NCBI RefSeq assembly: GCF_000518645.1
Contig: NZ_JADZ01000023.1
Coordinates: 1 to 64,000 of the forward strand
Direction of reading: 5' to 3'
From: Curvibacter gracilis ATCC BAA-807
GTDB taxonomy: Bacteria > Pseudomonadota > Gammaproteobacteria > Burkholderiales > Burkholderiaceae_C
DNA: 64,000 bases
Shown: positions 49,808 through 60,336 of the stretch, piece after piece
Layout of the letters: each line of letters begins with the position of its first letter
Numbering within the stretch: position 1 is the first letter of the stretch
Position numbers and translations under genes: made by a program
Notes under the pieces: model-generated
What the model saw: the letters and a program-made list of their open reading frames with translations, nothing else
Databases searched by the model: none
What the model was told of the DNA's origin: nothing

Positions 49808-50740
49808 ATGAGCAAACCCACCACAGGTGATTTCACCAAGACCTCCGGCTGGCTGGACTGGTACGAAGGCCCGGCCAAGCCGGCTTTCAAGCTGCCGGCC
49901 GGCGCGGTTGACGCGCACTGCCACGTGTTCGGCCCGGGGGCCGAGTTTCCCTACGCCCCCGAACGCAAATACACCCCCTGCGACGCCAGCAAGCAACAGC
50001 TGTACGCGCTGCGCGACCACCTGGGCTTTGCCCGCAACGTGGTGGTGCAGGCCACCTGCCACGGCGCCGACAACCGCGCCATGGTCGATGCCTGCCTGTC
50101 CAGCGGCGGCAAGGCCCGCGGCGTGGCCACCGTCAAGCGCTCGGTCACCGACGAAGAGCTGCAGGCCCTGCACGCCGCCGGCGTACGCGGTGTGCGCTTC
50201 AACTTCGTCAAGCGCCTGGTCGACTTCACGCCCAAGGACGAGCTGCTGGAGATCGCCAACCGCATCGGCAAGCTCGGCTGGCACGTGGTGATCTACTTCG
50301 AGGCGGTGGACCTGCCCGAGCTGTGGGACTTCTTCACCGCCCTGCCCACCACCGTGGTGGTGGACCACATGGGCCGCCCCGATGTGAGCAAGCCCATCGA
50401 CGGCCCCGAGTTCCAGCTGTTCCTGAAGTTCATGCGCGAGCACACCAATGTGTGGAGCAAGGTGAGCTGCCCCGAGCGCCTGAGCGTGAGTGGCCCCAAG
50501 GCCCTGGACGGCGAGCAGAACGCCTACACCGACGTGATCCCCTTCGCCCGCGCCGTGGTGCAGGAGTTCCCGGACCGCGTGCTGTGGGGCACCGACTGGC
50601 CGCACCCCAACCTGAAGGACCACATGCCCGACGACGGCCTGCTGGTCGACTTCATCCCGCACATCGCGCCCACTGCCGAGCTGCAGCAGAAGCTGCTCGT
50701 CACCAACCCCATGCGCCTTTACTGGCCAGAAGAACAATGA
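49808..50740 (+). CDS. pmdD: 2-pyrone-4,6-dicarboxylate hydrolase
   Basis: This 310-residue metal-independent amidohydrolase (LigI/PmdD) opens the lactone 2-pyrone-4,6-dicarboxylate to 4-oxalomesaconate. Signatures are GAVDAHCHVFGPGAEFPY near the N-terminus, VVVDHMGRPD in the middle, and the catalytic Asp in LWGTDWPHPNL. The ATG at 49808 (MSKPTTGDFT) is used; a reading from 49742 would start inside the pmdF stop. A repeat-like element separates it from pmdA. Confidence 0.94.
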   Translation: MSKPTTGDFTKTSGWLDWYEGPAKPAFKLPAGAVDAHCHVFGPGAEFPYAPERKYTPCDASKQQLYALRDHLGFARNVVVQATCHGADNRAMVDACLSSGGKARGVATVKRSVTDEELQALHAAGVRGVRFNFVKRLVDFTPKDELLEIANRIGKLGWHVVIYFEAVDLPELWDFFTALPTTVVVDHMGRPDVSKPIDGPEFQLFLKFMREHTNVWSKVSCPERLSVSGPKALDGEQNAYTDVIPFARAVVQEFPDRVLWGTDWPHPNLKDHMPDDGLLVDFIPHIAPTAELQQKLLVTNPMRLYWPEEQ

Positions 50741-50822
50741 CCCCCACGCCCCACCGCTGCGCGGGTCGCTGCCCCCCCGGGGGGCGCAAATCGCCTTGGG
50801 GCGGCCCGGCGGCGATTTCGAC
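50741..50822. repeat. REP-like intergenic repeat between pmdD and pmdA
   Basis: The 102-base pmdD-pmdA gap contains two nested inverted repeats: GCCCCCC-C-GGGGGGC (50771-50785) and AAATCGCC ... GGCGATTT (50788-50795 and 50811-50818). The GCTGCGCGG / C-run G-run / AATCGCCTTGGGGCGG layout resembles short palindromic repeats scattered between genes in Comamonadaceae genomes, from memory of such genomes. It may pause or protect the polycistronic message. Confidence 0.6.
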
Positions 50823-50842
50823 CGTCAAATTGGAAGAATGAA

Positions 50843-53113
<2,271 letters not shown>

Positions 53114-53191
53114 TGAAGCCGTGGTGGCCGGGGTGCGGCGCGCCCTGGTCACCACCCGAATGCCTGCCGGCCTCACAGGCGGCCTGGCCCA

Positions 53192-53477
53192 TCAGGGCGG
53201 CCACTGTTGCGAACCGTGCAGCAGACGGAGCATTTCCAGCCGCTGCCGGGCTATCGTGATACCGATAGACAAGCACAAAGGGGGTCTTGCTGATCACCAG
53301 TTCCCGGGTTCCCGGCACCCGGCCGGGACGCCCCATCAACGGGTGTTGCAACAACAGCTGGATCTGCCCCTCCAGGTGGTCACCCTGCTTCAGGGCGGCA
53401 TGGGGATTGCGCTGAGCGATATAGTCCAATTGTGCCTGCCGGTCTTGCACCGCTCTGGGCAGCCAGAAGATTCTCAT
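53192..53477 (-). pseudogene. ParE/RelE-superfamily toxin gene with a +1 frameshift
   Basis: The first two thirds read as a normal ParE-like toxin (RIFWLPRAVQDRQAQLDYIA, TRELVISKTPFVLVYR). The frame then leaves the family. The adjacent frame supplies the missing end, RLEMLRLLHGSQQWPP and a stop at 53192-53194. Removing one T after the CGG codon of VYR would restore a 94-residue toxin, and the span is 95 codons plus one base. Left uncorrected, the frame runs 60 residues of unrelated sequence into pmdC on the opposite strand. It may be a real inactivating mutation or a sequencing error. The ATG overlaps the antitoxin stop. Confidence 0.8.
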
Positions 53478-53731
53478 CCGGAATTTCCAGGATGCTCCAG
53501 CCTCTCAGATTCGGTCATCGCCAAGCGTGGCTTGGCCGCAATGGCAGCCCGCTGCAGGGCCCAGTCGGCCTGTGCCTGCTCCTGGGTGATCCATTCCGTT
53601 GCAGGATCGTCAGCCAAGTCGAGGGCCTGCTTGACTTGCTGCTGAAACCATTTTTCGTGAGCTTGCGCAGGCAGACCGTCAGCATCGGCCACAGACACTG
53701 GCGCCAAAGGCTTGGGAGTCGAAGTGTTCAT
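53474..53731 (-). CDS. Antitoxin partner of the ParE-like toxin
   Basis: This 85-residue protein has a central block EKWFQQQVKQALDLADDPATEWITQEQAQADW, like the toxin-wrapping tail of antitoxins that precede ParE/RelE toxins. It is transcribed first and ends in ATGA over the toxin start. The reading frame is intact although the toxin frame is broken. It lies convergent with pmdC and divergent from the aldo-keto reductase gene. Confidence 0.7.
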   Translation of the reverse strand: MNTSTPKPLAPVSVADADGLPAQAHEKWFQQQVKQALDLADDPATEWITQEQAQADWALQRAAIAAKPRLAMTESERLEHPGNSG

Positions 53732-53821
53732 GGCATGAGTCTCCTGGCAAAGAAATCATTGTATTGACGCACTCTCCCCATGGGGGATGCAAGGCCAAAT
53801 CGGCTTTCTGAAAGGATTTTT

Positions 53822-54826
53822 ATGACCACCCGCTCCATCGGCCCCTTCCAGGTCAGCCCCATCGGCCTGGGCTGCATGAACCTCAGCCATGCCTACGGCC
53901 AGCCGCCCGCCTTTGACGACGCCGAACGCCTGCTGCTGCGCGCGCTCGACCTGGGCGTGACCCTGTTCGACACCGCCGCGCTGTACGGTTTTGGCGCCAA
54001 TGAAACCCTGGTCGGCCAGGTGCTGGCCAAGCACCGCAGCAAGTTCATCCTGGCCAGCAAGTGCGGCATGCAGGGGGTGCAGTTCCCTGAGGGCATGAAG
54101 CGCGTCATCGACGGCCGCCCCGAGACCCTGCGCGCCAGTTGCGAGGCCAGCCTGAAGCGCCTGCAGACCGATGTGATCGACCTGTACTACCTGCACCGCT
54201 GGGACAAGCAGGTGCCCATCGAAGACTCGGTGGGGGCGCTGGCCGATCTGGTGCGCGCCGGCAAGGTGCGCGCCATCGGCCTCAGCGAGGTCTCGGCCAG
54301 CACCCTGCTCAAGGCCCATGCGGTGCATCCGATCAGCGCCGTGCAGACCGAGTACTCGCTGTGGACCCGCAATCCCGAGATCGCCGTGCTGCAGGCCTGC
54401 CGCGACATCGGCGCCGCCTTTGTGGCCTTCAGCCCCGTGGCGCGCGGCTACCTGACCGGCAAGGTGCGCGATGTGGCCACTTTTGACGCCAAGGACATCC
54501 GCCGCGCCATGCCGCGCTTTGCCCCCGACAACTACGCGGCCAATCTGGCCCTGCTCGACGGCGTGGCCGAGGTGGCGCAGGCCGCCGGCTGCACCCTGGC
54601 GCAACTGGCCCTGGCCTGGCTGCTGCAGCGCGGCGAGCACATCATCCCCATCCCGGGCACCACCCGCATCGACCACCTGGAAGAAGACCTGGGCGCCCTG
54701 CAGGTCACGCTGAGCCCGGCCCAGATGGCCCGGCTGGACGAACTGATCAACCGCCACACCGTGAAGGGCCCGCGCTACAACGCCGGCAACCAGGTCGAGA
54801 TCGACACCGAAGAGTTCACGGCATGA
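53822..54826 (+). CDS. Aldo/keto reductase
   Basis: This 334-residue NADPH-dependent (beta/alpha)8 oxidoreductase has the tetrad region: Asp and Tyr in LFDTAALYGFGANE, Lys in LASKCG and His in YYLHRWD. The cofactor end is IIPIPGTTRIDHLEEDLGAL. It likely reduces an aldehyde or ketone. An AAAGGA site precedes the ATG at 53822. Its stop overlaps the next Bug-family gene as ATGA, so the two probably serve one pathway. The substrate is unknown. Confidence 0.9.
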   Translation: MTTRSIGPFQVSPIGLGCMNLSHAYGQPPAFDDAERLLLRALDLGVTLFDTAALYGFGANETLVGQVLAKHRSKFILASKCGMQGVQFPEGMKRVIDGRPETLRASCEASLKRLQTDVIDLYYLHRWDKQVPIEDSVGALADLVRAGKVRAIGLSEVSASTLLKAHAVHPISAVQTEYSLWTRNPEIAVLQACRDIGAAFVAFSPVARGYLTGKVRDVATFDAKDIRRAMPRFAPDNYAANLALLDGVAEVAQAAGCTLAQLALAWLLQRGEHIIPIPGTTRIDHLEEDLGALQVTLSPAQMARLDELINRHTVKGPRYNAGNQVEIDTEEFTA

Positions 54827-55812
54827 GGCCCAGCCGACGCCACTGCCTGCAACACCTGGCCGCCCTGCCGGCCCTGGCCCTGCTGGGCGCCACCGGCGCC
54901 CGTGCCGAGGGCGCGGCCTTTCCGCAGCGCCCCATCACGCTGCTGGTGCCCTTTGGTGCCGGGGGCGTGGCCGACCTGACGGCGCGCATCGTGGGCCAGG
55001 CCATGGGCACGCTGCTCAAGCAGCCCGTGGTGATCGACAACCGCCCCGGCGCCGGCGGCGTGGTGGCCACCAGCCTGGTGGTGAATGCACCGGCCGACGG
55101 CCACACCCTGCTGCTGATGAGCAATGCCAGCGCGGTGAGCGTGCACCTGTTCAAGAAGCTGCCCTACGATGTGACGCGCCAGTTGGCCCCCATCAGCACG
55201 CTGGGCTTTTTTGACCTGGCGCTGGCGGTGCCGGCCAACTCGCGTTTCAAGAACCTGGCCGATCTGCTGGCCTACGCCCGGGCCCAACCCGGGCGCCTGA
55301 CGCTGGGCAGCATCGCCCCGGGCAGCACCCAGCACCTGGCGGCCGAGCTGTTCAAGTGGCGCGCCGGCATCGAGGCCACGGTGGTGCCCTACAAGGGCTC
55401 GCCCGCGCTGATCAATGCGCTGCGCGCCGGCGAGGTGGACGTGGGCTTCGAGATCCTCAGCCCCCTGCTGCCCCAGGTGAGCGGCCAGGCGCTGCGCCTG
55501 CTGGCCGTCACCGGCCCCAAGCGCTTTGCCGGCCTGCCCCAGGTGCCCACCGTCAAGGAGCAGGGCCTGGCCAACTACGAGGTGGACAGCTGGAACGCCC
55601 TGGCCGCCCCCGCCGGCACACCGGCCAGCACCGTGGCCCGCATTGCCTGGGCCGCCCGCGAAGCCGTCGCCCAGCCCGAGGTGCAGGACGGCCTGCGCAA
55701 GCTGGGCGTCACCCCCCAGGCCGGCACGCCGGCCGAACTGGCCCAGTTGCTGGGCCAGGAGATCACGCACTGGGGCGAGGTGGTGCGCAAGGCGGGGATC
55801 ACACCGGAGTGA
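54823..55812 (+). CDS. Bug/TctC-family periplasmic binding protein
   Basis: This 329-residue solute receptor has a signal peptide ending ARAEG and Bug motifs FPQRPITLLVPFGAGGVADLTAR, VVIDNRPGAGGVVATSLVVNAPADGHTL and YKGSPALINALRAGEVD. It is coupled to the aldo/keto reductase by a four-base overlap, an unusual pairing of an exported and a cytoplasmic protein. No TctAB partner is near. It converges with the flavoprotein gene four bases away. Confidence 0.9.
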   Translation: MRPSRRHCLQHLAALPALALLGATGARAEGAAFPQRPITLLVPFGAGGVADLTARIVGQAMGTLLKQPVVIDNRPGAGGVVATSLVVNAPADGHTLLLMSNASAVSVHLFKKLPYDVTRQLAPISTLGFFDLALAVPANSRFKNLADLLAYARAQPGRLTLGSIAPGSTQHLAAELFKWRAGIEATVVPYKGSPALINALRAGEVDVGFEILSPLLPQVSGQALRLLAVTGPKRFAGLPQVPTVKEQGLANYEVDSWNALAAPAGTPASTVARIAWAAREAVAQPEVQDGLRKLGVTPQAGTPAELAQLLGQEITHWGEVVRKAGITPE

Positions 55813-55816
55813 GGGC

Positions 55817-57280
55817 TCAGCGGTAGACCAGCGCCTCGTCCCGCAGCGACGCCCCGGGCAGGATGACACGCTCCTCGGCGTACTCCAGGCCGTGCCGCCA
55901 CGGGTGGCGATCCCCCTGGCCGAACAGGGTGGCCTGCGCGCGCATGACATAACCCGCGTTGAAGTTGTCGGCCTCGCTCCAGGGCCGGCGTGGCATGCCG
56001 GCGTCGGCCTCCGGCACGGTGGGGACCACCATGGCATGGCCCTGCTCGCGCAGGTGGGCCAGCAGGCGGCACACCCAGTCGCACACCAGGTCGGCCCGCA
56101 GCGTCCAGCTGGAGCGGAAGTAGCCCTGGGTGTAGGCCATGTTGGGCACCCCTTCGATCATCAGGCCGCGGTAGGTGACGCGCTCGCGCCAATCCACAGG
56201 CACCCCGTCGACCTCGAAGCGGATGCCCCCGAACAACTTGAGATTGAAGCCCGTGGCGGTGACGATGAGGTCGGCATCCAGACGCTCACCGCTGGCCAGC
56301 TGAATGCCCTGCACATCGAAGCGCTCGATCGTGTCGGTGACCACCGAGGCCCGGCCCGAGCGGATGGCCTGGAACAGATCCCCATCCGGTACCTTGGCAA
56401 TGCGTTGCTGCCAGGGGCGGTAGCGCGGGTTGAAGTGCCGATCCAGGTCGTAACCCTCGGGCAGCCGCGCCCGCACATCGTCGAGCAGCAGGGCACGCAA
56501 GGCCTCGGGCTGCTCAAACGACAGCCGAATCACCTCGTCCGATCTGGCCACGAAGGCCCGGCGCATGATCTCGTGAAACCAGGCATCAGGCAGATGGAGC
56601 GGGCGCAGTTGCGCCGCCAGCGGGTGCTCCCAGGGCTCGGCCGCGAAGAAGGTGGGCGAGCGCTGCAGCATCGTGACGTGGGCCGCCTCGTTTGCCAGGC
56701 TGGGGATCAGGGTGGCGGCCGTGGCCCCTGAGCCGATGACCACCACGCGCCGGTCCTCGCAGGACAAATCCTGCGGCCAATGCTGGGGGTGCACCACCTG
56801 CCCCTGGAAGTCCTTGAGCGTGGGCCAGTCCGGGGTGTGGCCCTGCTCGTGGTCGTAGTAGCCCGCACAGATCCAGAGAAAGGCGGTGGTGAAGGTCTGG
56901 CTTTCGTCGGCCCCCTCGCGGGTCACGGTGAGCGTCCATCGGTGGGTGTCGGACGACCAGATGGCCGACTGGACCTTGTGGCCGTAGCGGATGTGCGGGG
57001 CCAGGTCGTTCTCTGCGATCACCTCGTCCAGGTAGGCTCGGATCTCTTCGGCGCTTGCGATGGCGCGCCCTGTCCAGGGTTTGAAGCCATAGCCATAGGT
57101 GAACAGGTCACTGTCGGAGCGCGCACCCGGGTAGCGGTGGGTCCACCAGGTGCCGCCAAAGCCTGGCATGGCCTCAAGAAGGCAGAAGGAACGGTCGGGG
57201 AAGCGTTGGCGCAGATGGCAGGCCGCGCCCAGGCCGGAGATGCCGGCGCCGATGATGAGAACGTCGAAGTCTTGCGTCAT
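55817..57280 (-). CDS. Flavin-containing monooxygenase, Baeyer-Villiger type
   Basis: This 487-residue flavoprotein has an N-terminal FAD site (DVLIIGAGISGLGAACHL), the GGTWWTHRYPGARSD block and a second dinucleotide site (VVVIGSGATAATLIPSL). The Baeyer-Villiger fingerprint F-x-G-x3-H-x3-W-P is intact at 158-169 (FQGQVVHPQHWP). It should insert oxygen next to a carbonyl or oxidise a heteroatom with NADPH and O2. It is monocistronic, and its substrate is unknown. It might supply or process ketones linked to the neighbouring reductase, which is inference. Confidence 0.88.
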   Translation of the reverse strand: MTQDFDVLIIGAGISGLGAACHLRQRFPDRSFCLLEAMPGFGGTWWTHRYPGARSDSDLFTYGYGFKPWTGRAIASAEEIRAYLDEVIAENDLAPHIRYGHKVQSAIWSSDTHRWTLTVTREGADESQTFTTAFLWICAGYYDHEQGHTPDWPTLKDFQGQVVHPQHWPQDLSCEDRRVVVIGSGATAATLIPSLANEAAHVTMLQRSPTFFAAEPWEHPLAAQLRPLHLPDAWFHEIMRRAFVARSDEVIRLSFEQPEALRALLLDDVRARLPEGYDLDRHFNPRYRPWQQRIAKVPDGDLFQAIRSGRASVVTDTIERFDVQGIQLASGERLDADLIVTATGFNLKLFGGIRFEVDGVPVDWRERVTYRGLMIEGVPNMAYTQGYFRSSWTLRADLVCDWVCRLLAHLREQGHAMVVPTVPEADAGMPRRPWSEADNFNAGYVMRAQATLFGQGDRHPWRHGLEYAEERVILPGASLRDEALVYR

Positions 57281-57397
57281 GAGCTAGGCCTCCTGGTTGG
57301 CTGACCAGGGCATCCTAGACCTCGGGTCACAACCCGCACTCACCCACGCGACAGAAGTCCGGTGTGGCCGGACGCACCTGCTGACGCCCTTGCTGGG

Positions 57398-57415
57398 GCC
57401 CTGCCGACGCAGGGC
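57398..57415 (-). repeat. Stem-loop after the ferredoxin reductase gene
   Basis: GCCCTGC-CGAC-GCAGGGC is a 7-bp perfect stem with a four-base loop, 26 bases past the end of the P450 operon on the minus strand. No T-run follows. It may mark the 3' end of the transcript. Confidence 0.4.
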
Positions 57416-57441
57416 GCCATCAGGGCACCACTAGCCCGTCA

Positions 57442-58707
57442 TCAGCCCGCCAACAACCCAGCCAGGTTGAAGCCCGGGTCAGCCGCCTGCTCAGGCGTGG
57501 GCGACACGCCCGCGTCGAGCAGCTTGCGCGCCGTCAGGTGGTCCTTGGCGGCGTTCACCGAGTCCACCGCCACCAGGCGCCCGGCGCGGTACTGGAAGAC
57601 CGAGAACGGGCCCTCGTCCAGGCTGCCGCGCAGCACCGCCTGGTCGGCGCCCTCCGACAGGCCGGCCATCTGCAGCTTGCGGTCGTACTGGTCGGACCAG
57701 AACCAGGGCGTGGCGGTGAAGGGCCGGTCCTGCCCCAGCAGGGCCGCCGCCGCCGACTTGCCCTGCTCGGAGGCGTTCTGCACCGACTCCAGGCGCAGCA
57801 GCCGGCCGTCCGGCAGGCGGCGCGCGGCACAATCGCCCGCCGCCACGATCAGCGGATCGGCGGTGCGCCCGCAGGCGTCCACCACAATGCCGCGGTCCAC
57901 CGCCAGGCCGGCCTCGCGGGCCAGGGCATCGTTGGGCTGCACGCCCACACCCAGCACCACCAGACCGCAGGGCAGCTCGCGGCCATCGGCCAGTTGCACG
58001 GCCCGGGCCTGGCCGTCTTGCACCACCAGACGCTCGATGGCGGCGCCCAGTTCCAGCGCCACCCCGTGGCTGCGGTGCAGTGCGGCATACCAGTCGGACA
58101 ATTGCGGGCTCAGCACCCGGCCCAGCAGGCGCGGCGCGGCTTCAAGCACGGTCACGGCCACGCCCTTCTTGCGCGCCGTGGCCGCCACCTCCAGGCCGAT
58201 GAAGCCGCCGCCGATCACCACCAGGGGCAGACCCTCGGCCTGGCAACGGGCCAGCCCGGTGGCGATGGCCACGGCGTCGTCTCGGCTGCGCAGGGTCAGC
58301 ACATTGGCCGCCTCGGCGCCGGGCAAGGGCAGGCGCCGCGGCGTGGCGCCGGTGGCCAGCACCAGGCCGGTGTAGGGCAGCGCGCTGCCATCGGCCAGCC
58401 GCACCTGCTGTGCCGCGCGGTCGATGGCCTGCACCGGGCTGCCGGTGCGCAGGGTGATCTGCTTGCGCGCCAGCATCTCGGGCGCCCGCATCAGCAACTG
58501 GGCCGCATCCACCTCGCCGGCCAGCCAGGCCTTGGACAGCGGCGGGCGGTGGTAAGGCGCATGCGGCTCGTCGCCCAGCAGGGTGATGGCGGCGCTGCTG
58601 CCGCCGCTGCGCAGGGCCTCGGCCGCCATCAGGCCGGCCTGGCCGGCCCCGATGATGACGATGTGCGCCCCGGGGTCTTGCGGGGCGGTGTCGGGCAGGC
58701 CGCTCAT
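57442..58707 (-). CDS. FAD-dependent ferredoxin reductase of a P450 system
   Basis: This 421-residue putidaredoxin-reductase-like flavoprotein has an FAD site (HIVIIGAGQAGLMAAEAL), the PYHRPPLSK motif, an NADH site (LVVIGGGFIGLEVA) and a late FAD site (LIVAAGDCA). The C-terminal domain (about 320-420) has WFWSDQYDRKLQMAG. It passes electrons from NADH to the adjacent [2Fe-2S] ferredoxin. The ATG at 58707 overlaps the ferredoxin stop as ATGA. It is third in the P450-ferredoxin-reductase operon. Confidence 0.92.
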   Translation of the reverse strand: MSGLPDTAPQDPGAHIVIIGAGQAGLMAAEALRSGGSSAAITLLGDEPHAPYHRPPLSKAWLAGEVDAAQLLMRAPEMLARKQITLRTGSPVQAIDRAAQQVRLADGSALPYTGLVLATGATPRRLPLPGAEAANVLTLRSRDDAVAIATGLARCQAEGLPLVVIGGGFIGLEVAATARKKGVAVTVLEAAPRLLGRVLSPQLSDWYAALHRSHGVALELGAAIERLVVQDGQARAVQLADGRELPCGLVVLGVGVQPNDALAREAGLAVDRGIVVDACGRTADPLIVAAGDCAARRLPDGRLLRLESVQNASEQGKSAAAALLGQDRPFTATPWFWSDQYDRKLQMAGLSEGADQAVLRGSLDEGPFSVFQYRAGRLVAVDSVNAAKDHLTARKLLDAGVSPTPEQAADPGFNLAGLLAG

Positions 58708-59027
58708 TCCTGCGTCTCGGGCAGGCTCAGGCTGCCGCCGGCCAGGGCCGGGCTGGCCTTGATCTGGCAGGCCAGGCGGCTGTTGGGGCGCCGCTCGGCG
58801 GACACGTTGTCCAGCATGTCGAGCTCGCTGGCGCTGGGCGCAGGCAAGGCGGCCATCAGCAGATCGTCCACGTAGCAGTGGCAGGTGGCACAGGCGCAGG
58901 AGCCGCCGCATTCGCCCAGGATGCCGTCGATGCCGTTGGCGATGGCGGCCTGCATCAGGCTCCAGCCGTCGGGAACGTCCACGTCGGTGCGTTGGCCCGA
59001 GGCTTCGATGTAGGTGAGTGTGGTCAT
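58704..59027 (-). CDS. [2Fe-2S] ferredoxin (putidaredoxin/adrenodoxin type)
   Basis: This 107-residue ferredoxin has cluster ligands Cys40, Cys46 and Cys49 in GECGGSCACATCHC and Cys87 in SRLACQI, the C-x5-C-x2-C...C pattern of P450 redox partners. Two extra Cys (44 and 51) lie within the cluster loop. It shuttles electrons from the downstream reductase to the upstream P450. It starts 16 bases after the P450 stop. Confidence 0.93.
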   Translation of the reverse strand: MTTLTYIEASGQRTDVDVPDGWSLMQAAIANGIDGILGECGGSCACATCHCYVDDLLMAALPAPSASELDMLDNVSAERRPNSRLACQIKASPALAGGSLSLPETQE

Positions 59028-59043
59028 GGGTGGGGCTCCAGGT

Positions 59044-60222
59044 TCAGCGGGTGCTCAGGTCCAGCACCAGGGGGCTGCGGAAGGTGGACGACGGCATCCA
59101 GGCCAGTTGGTCCTGCATGCGGTGGTACTCGGGCACCACCTGGTGGAACTCCTCGAACGCGGTCTTGATGGCCAGGCGCGCGATCGCCGTGCCCAGGCAG
59201 GCATGCACGCCGCCGCCAAAGCCCAGGTGGCCGCGTGGCTTGCGTGTGATGTCGTAGGCATCGGGGTTGGGGTACTGGCGCTCGTCGCGGTTGCCCGACC
59301 CATAGGCCAGGCAGACGAAGTCGCCGGTCTTCATGGTCTGGCCATGCAGGGTCACGTCCTTCATCAGGCGGCGGCGGAAGCGCTGGGCCGAGGTGTTGAA
59401 GCGCAGCGACTCTTCGACGGCATCGGGCAGCAGGGCCGGGTTGGCCACCACGGCGCGGCGCGCCTCATCGAAGCTGGCCAGGTTGTAGGCAAACATCATC
59501 ATGAAGCCGCCCAGCGATTCGACACCGGCCATGATCAGCGTGGTGGTGGTCAGCAGCACCTCGCGCTCGTCCAGGCGGTCGCCGTCGATCTCGGCCATGG
59601 CGAAGTGGCTGATCAGGTCGTCGCGCGGCTCGGCGCGGCGCATGGCGATCACCTTGGAGGCGTACTCCTGCATCCAGTTGTAGGCCGCGATGTGCTCGGG
59701 GCCCTTGGTGCGGGTGCGGGCGTCGCTCTGCACCATCAGCACGGCGTTGTCGCGCACGGTCTGCTCGTCGACGATGGCCTCGTCGCCCATGGGCAGGCCC
59801 AGGGCCGCCATCAGCACCTTGACGGTGAACTGCGAGGACACCTCCTTGAAGTCAAAGCGCTCCACCCCGCGCAGCTGGCCGAACACTTGGCGCGCCACGG
59901 CACGGATGGGCTCGTCAAGCGCCAGCAGGTTGCGCTTCATGAAGGCATGCTGGATCAGGCCGCGCAGGCGGTCATGGCGCGGTGGATCGGAGCTGCCCAG
60001 GGTGGCGCCGGCGCGGCCGGGCAACTCGGTCATGAGGTTGCCGCTGGCCGAGGAATAGGTCTGCCAGTCCTGGCCCGCCGTCACGATGTCGGCGTAGCGC
60101 GACAGCACCCACATCTGGGCCTCGGGGCTCCAGAAGCAGGGGTGTTCATCACGCAGGATCTTGTAGTACGGAAAGGGATCGGCATCGATGGCCGGCGAAT
60201 AGGGGTCGAAACTGAAGCTCAT
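59044..60222 (-). CDS. Cytochrome P450 (class I, three-component system)
   Basis: This 392-residue soluble P450 has the heme-binding loop FGGGVHACLG (Cys342), ExxR at 271-274 (ESLR) and the DPPRHDRLRGL helix-C region. In the I helix the usual AGxDT/AGxET reads AGVES (232-236), so the oxygen-activation Thr is replaced by Ser. CAGGAGA precedes the ATG at 60222. With its ferredoxin and reductase it forms a complete class I chain. Next to protocatechuate genes, an O-demethylase or ring hydroxylase for aromatic acids is a reasonable guess, but the sequence does not fix the substrate. Confidence 0.92.
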   Translation of the reverse strand: MSFSFDPYSPAIDADPFPYYKILRDEHPCFWSPEAQMWVLSRYADIVTAGQDWQTYSSASGNLMTELPGRAGATLGSSDPPRHDRLRGLIQHAFMKRNLLALDEPIRAVARQVFGQLRGVERFDFKEVSSQFTVKVLMAALGLPMGDEAIVDEQTVRDNAVLMVQSDARTRTKGPEHIAAYNWMQEYASKVIAMRRAEPRDDLISHFAMAEIDGDRLDEREVLLTTTTLIMAGVESLGGFMMMFAYNLASFDEARRAVVANPALLPDAVEESLRFNTSAQRFRRRLMKDVTLHGQTMKTGDFVCLAYGSGNRDERQYPNPDAYDITRKPRGHLGFGGGVHACLGTAIARLAIKTAFEEFHQVVPEYHRMQDQLAWMPSSTFRSPLVLDLSTR

Positions 60223-60265
60223 GTTGTCTCCTGGGGCACCCGCTGTGGGGCTGGGCTGAATTCTG

Positions 60266-60325
60266 TTTTGACCCAGGGCAAAGCGCAGTGGACGAAAGCC
60301 GGCCAATACTTGCACTTTTGACGCA
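60266..60325. promoter_or_regulatory. Paired TTTTGAC repeats between P450 and AraC genes
   Basis: TTTTGACCCA (60266-60275) and TTTTGACGCA (60316-60325) are direct repeats exactly 50 bases apart in the 114-base divergent region. Same orientation and near-integral helical spacing fit two half-sites for an AraC-family dimer. The second lies just ahead of the araC-type start, which would allow autoregulation. Confidence 0.45.
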
Positions 60326-60336
60326 CCCTGCCTGAC

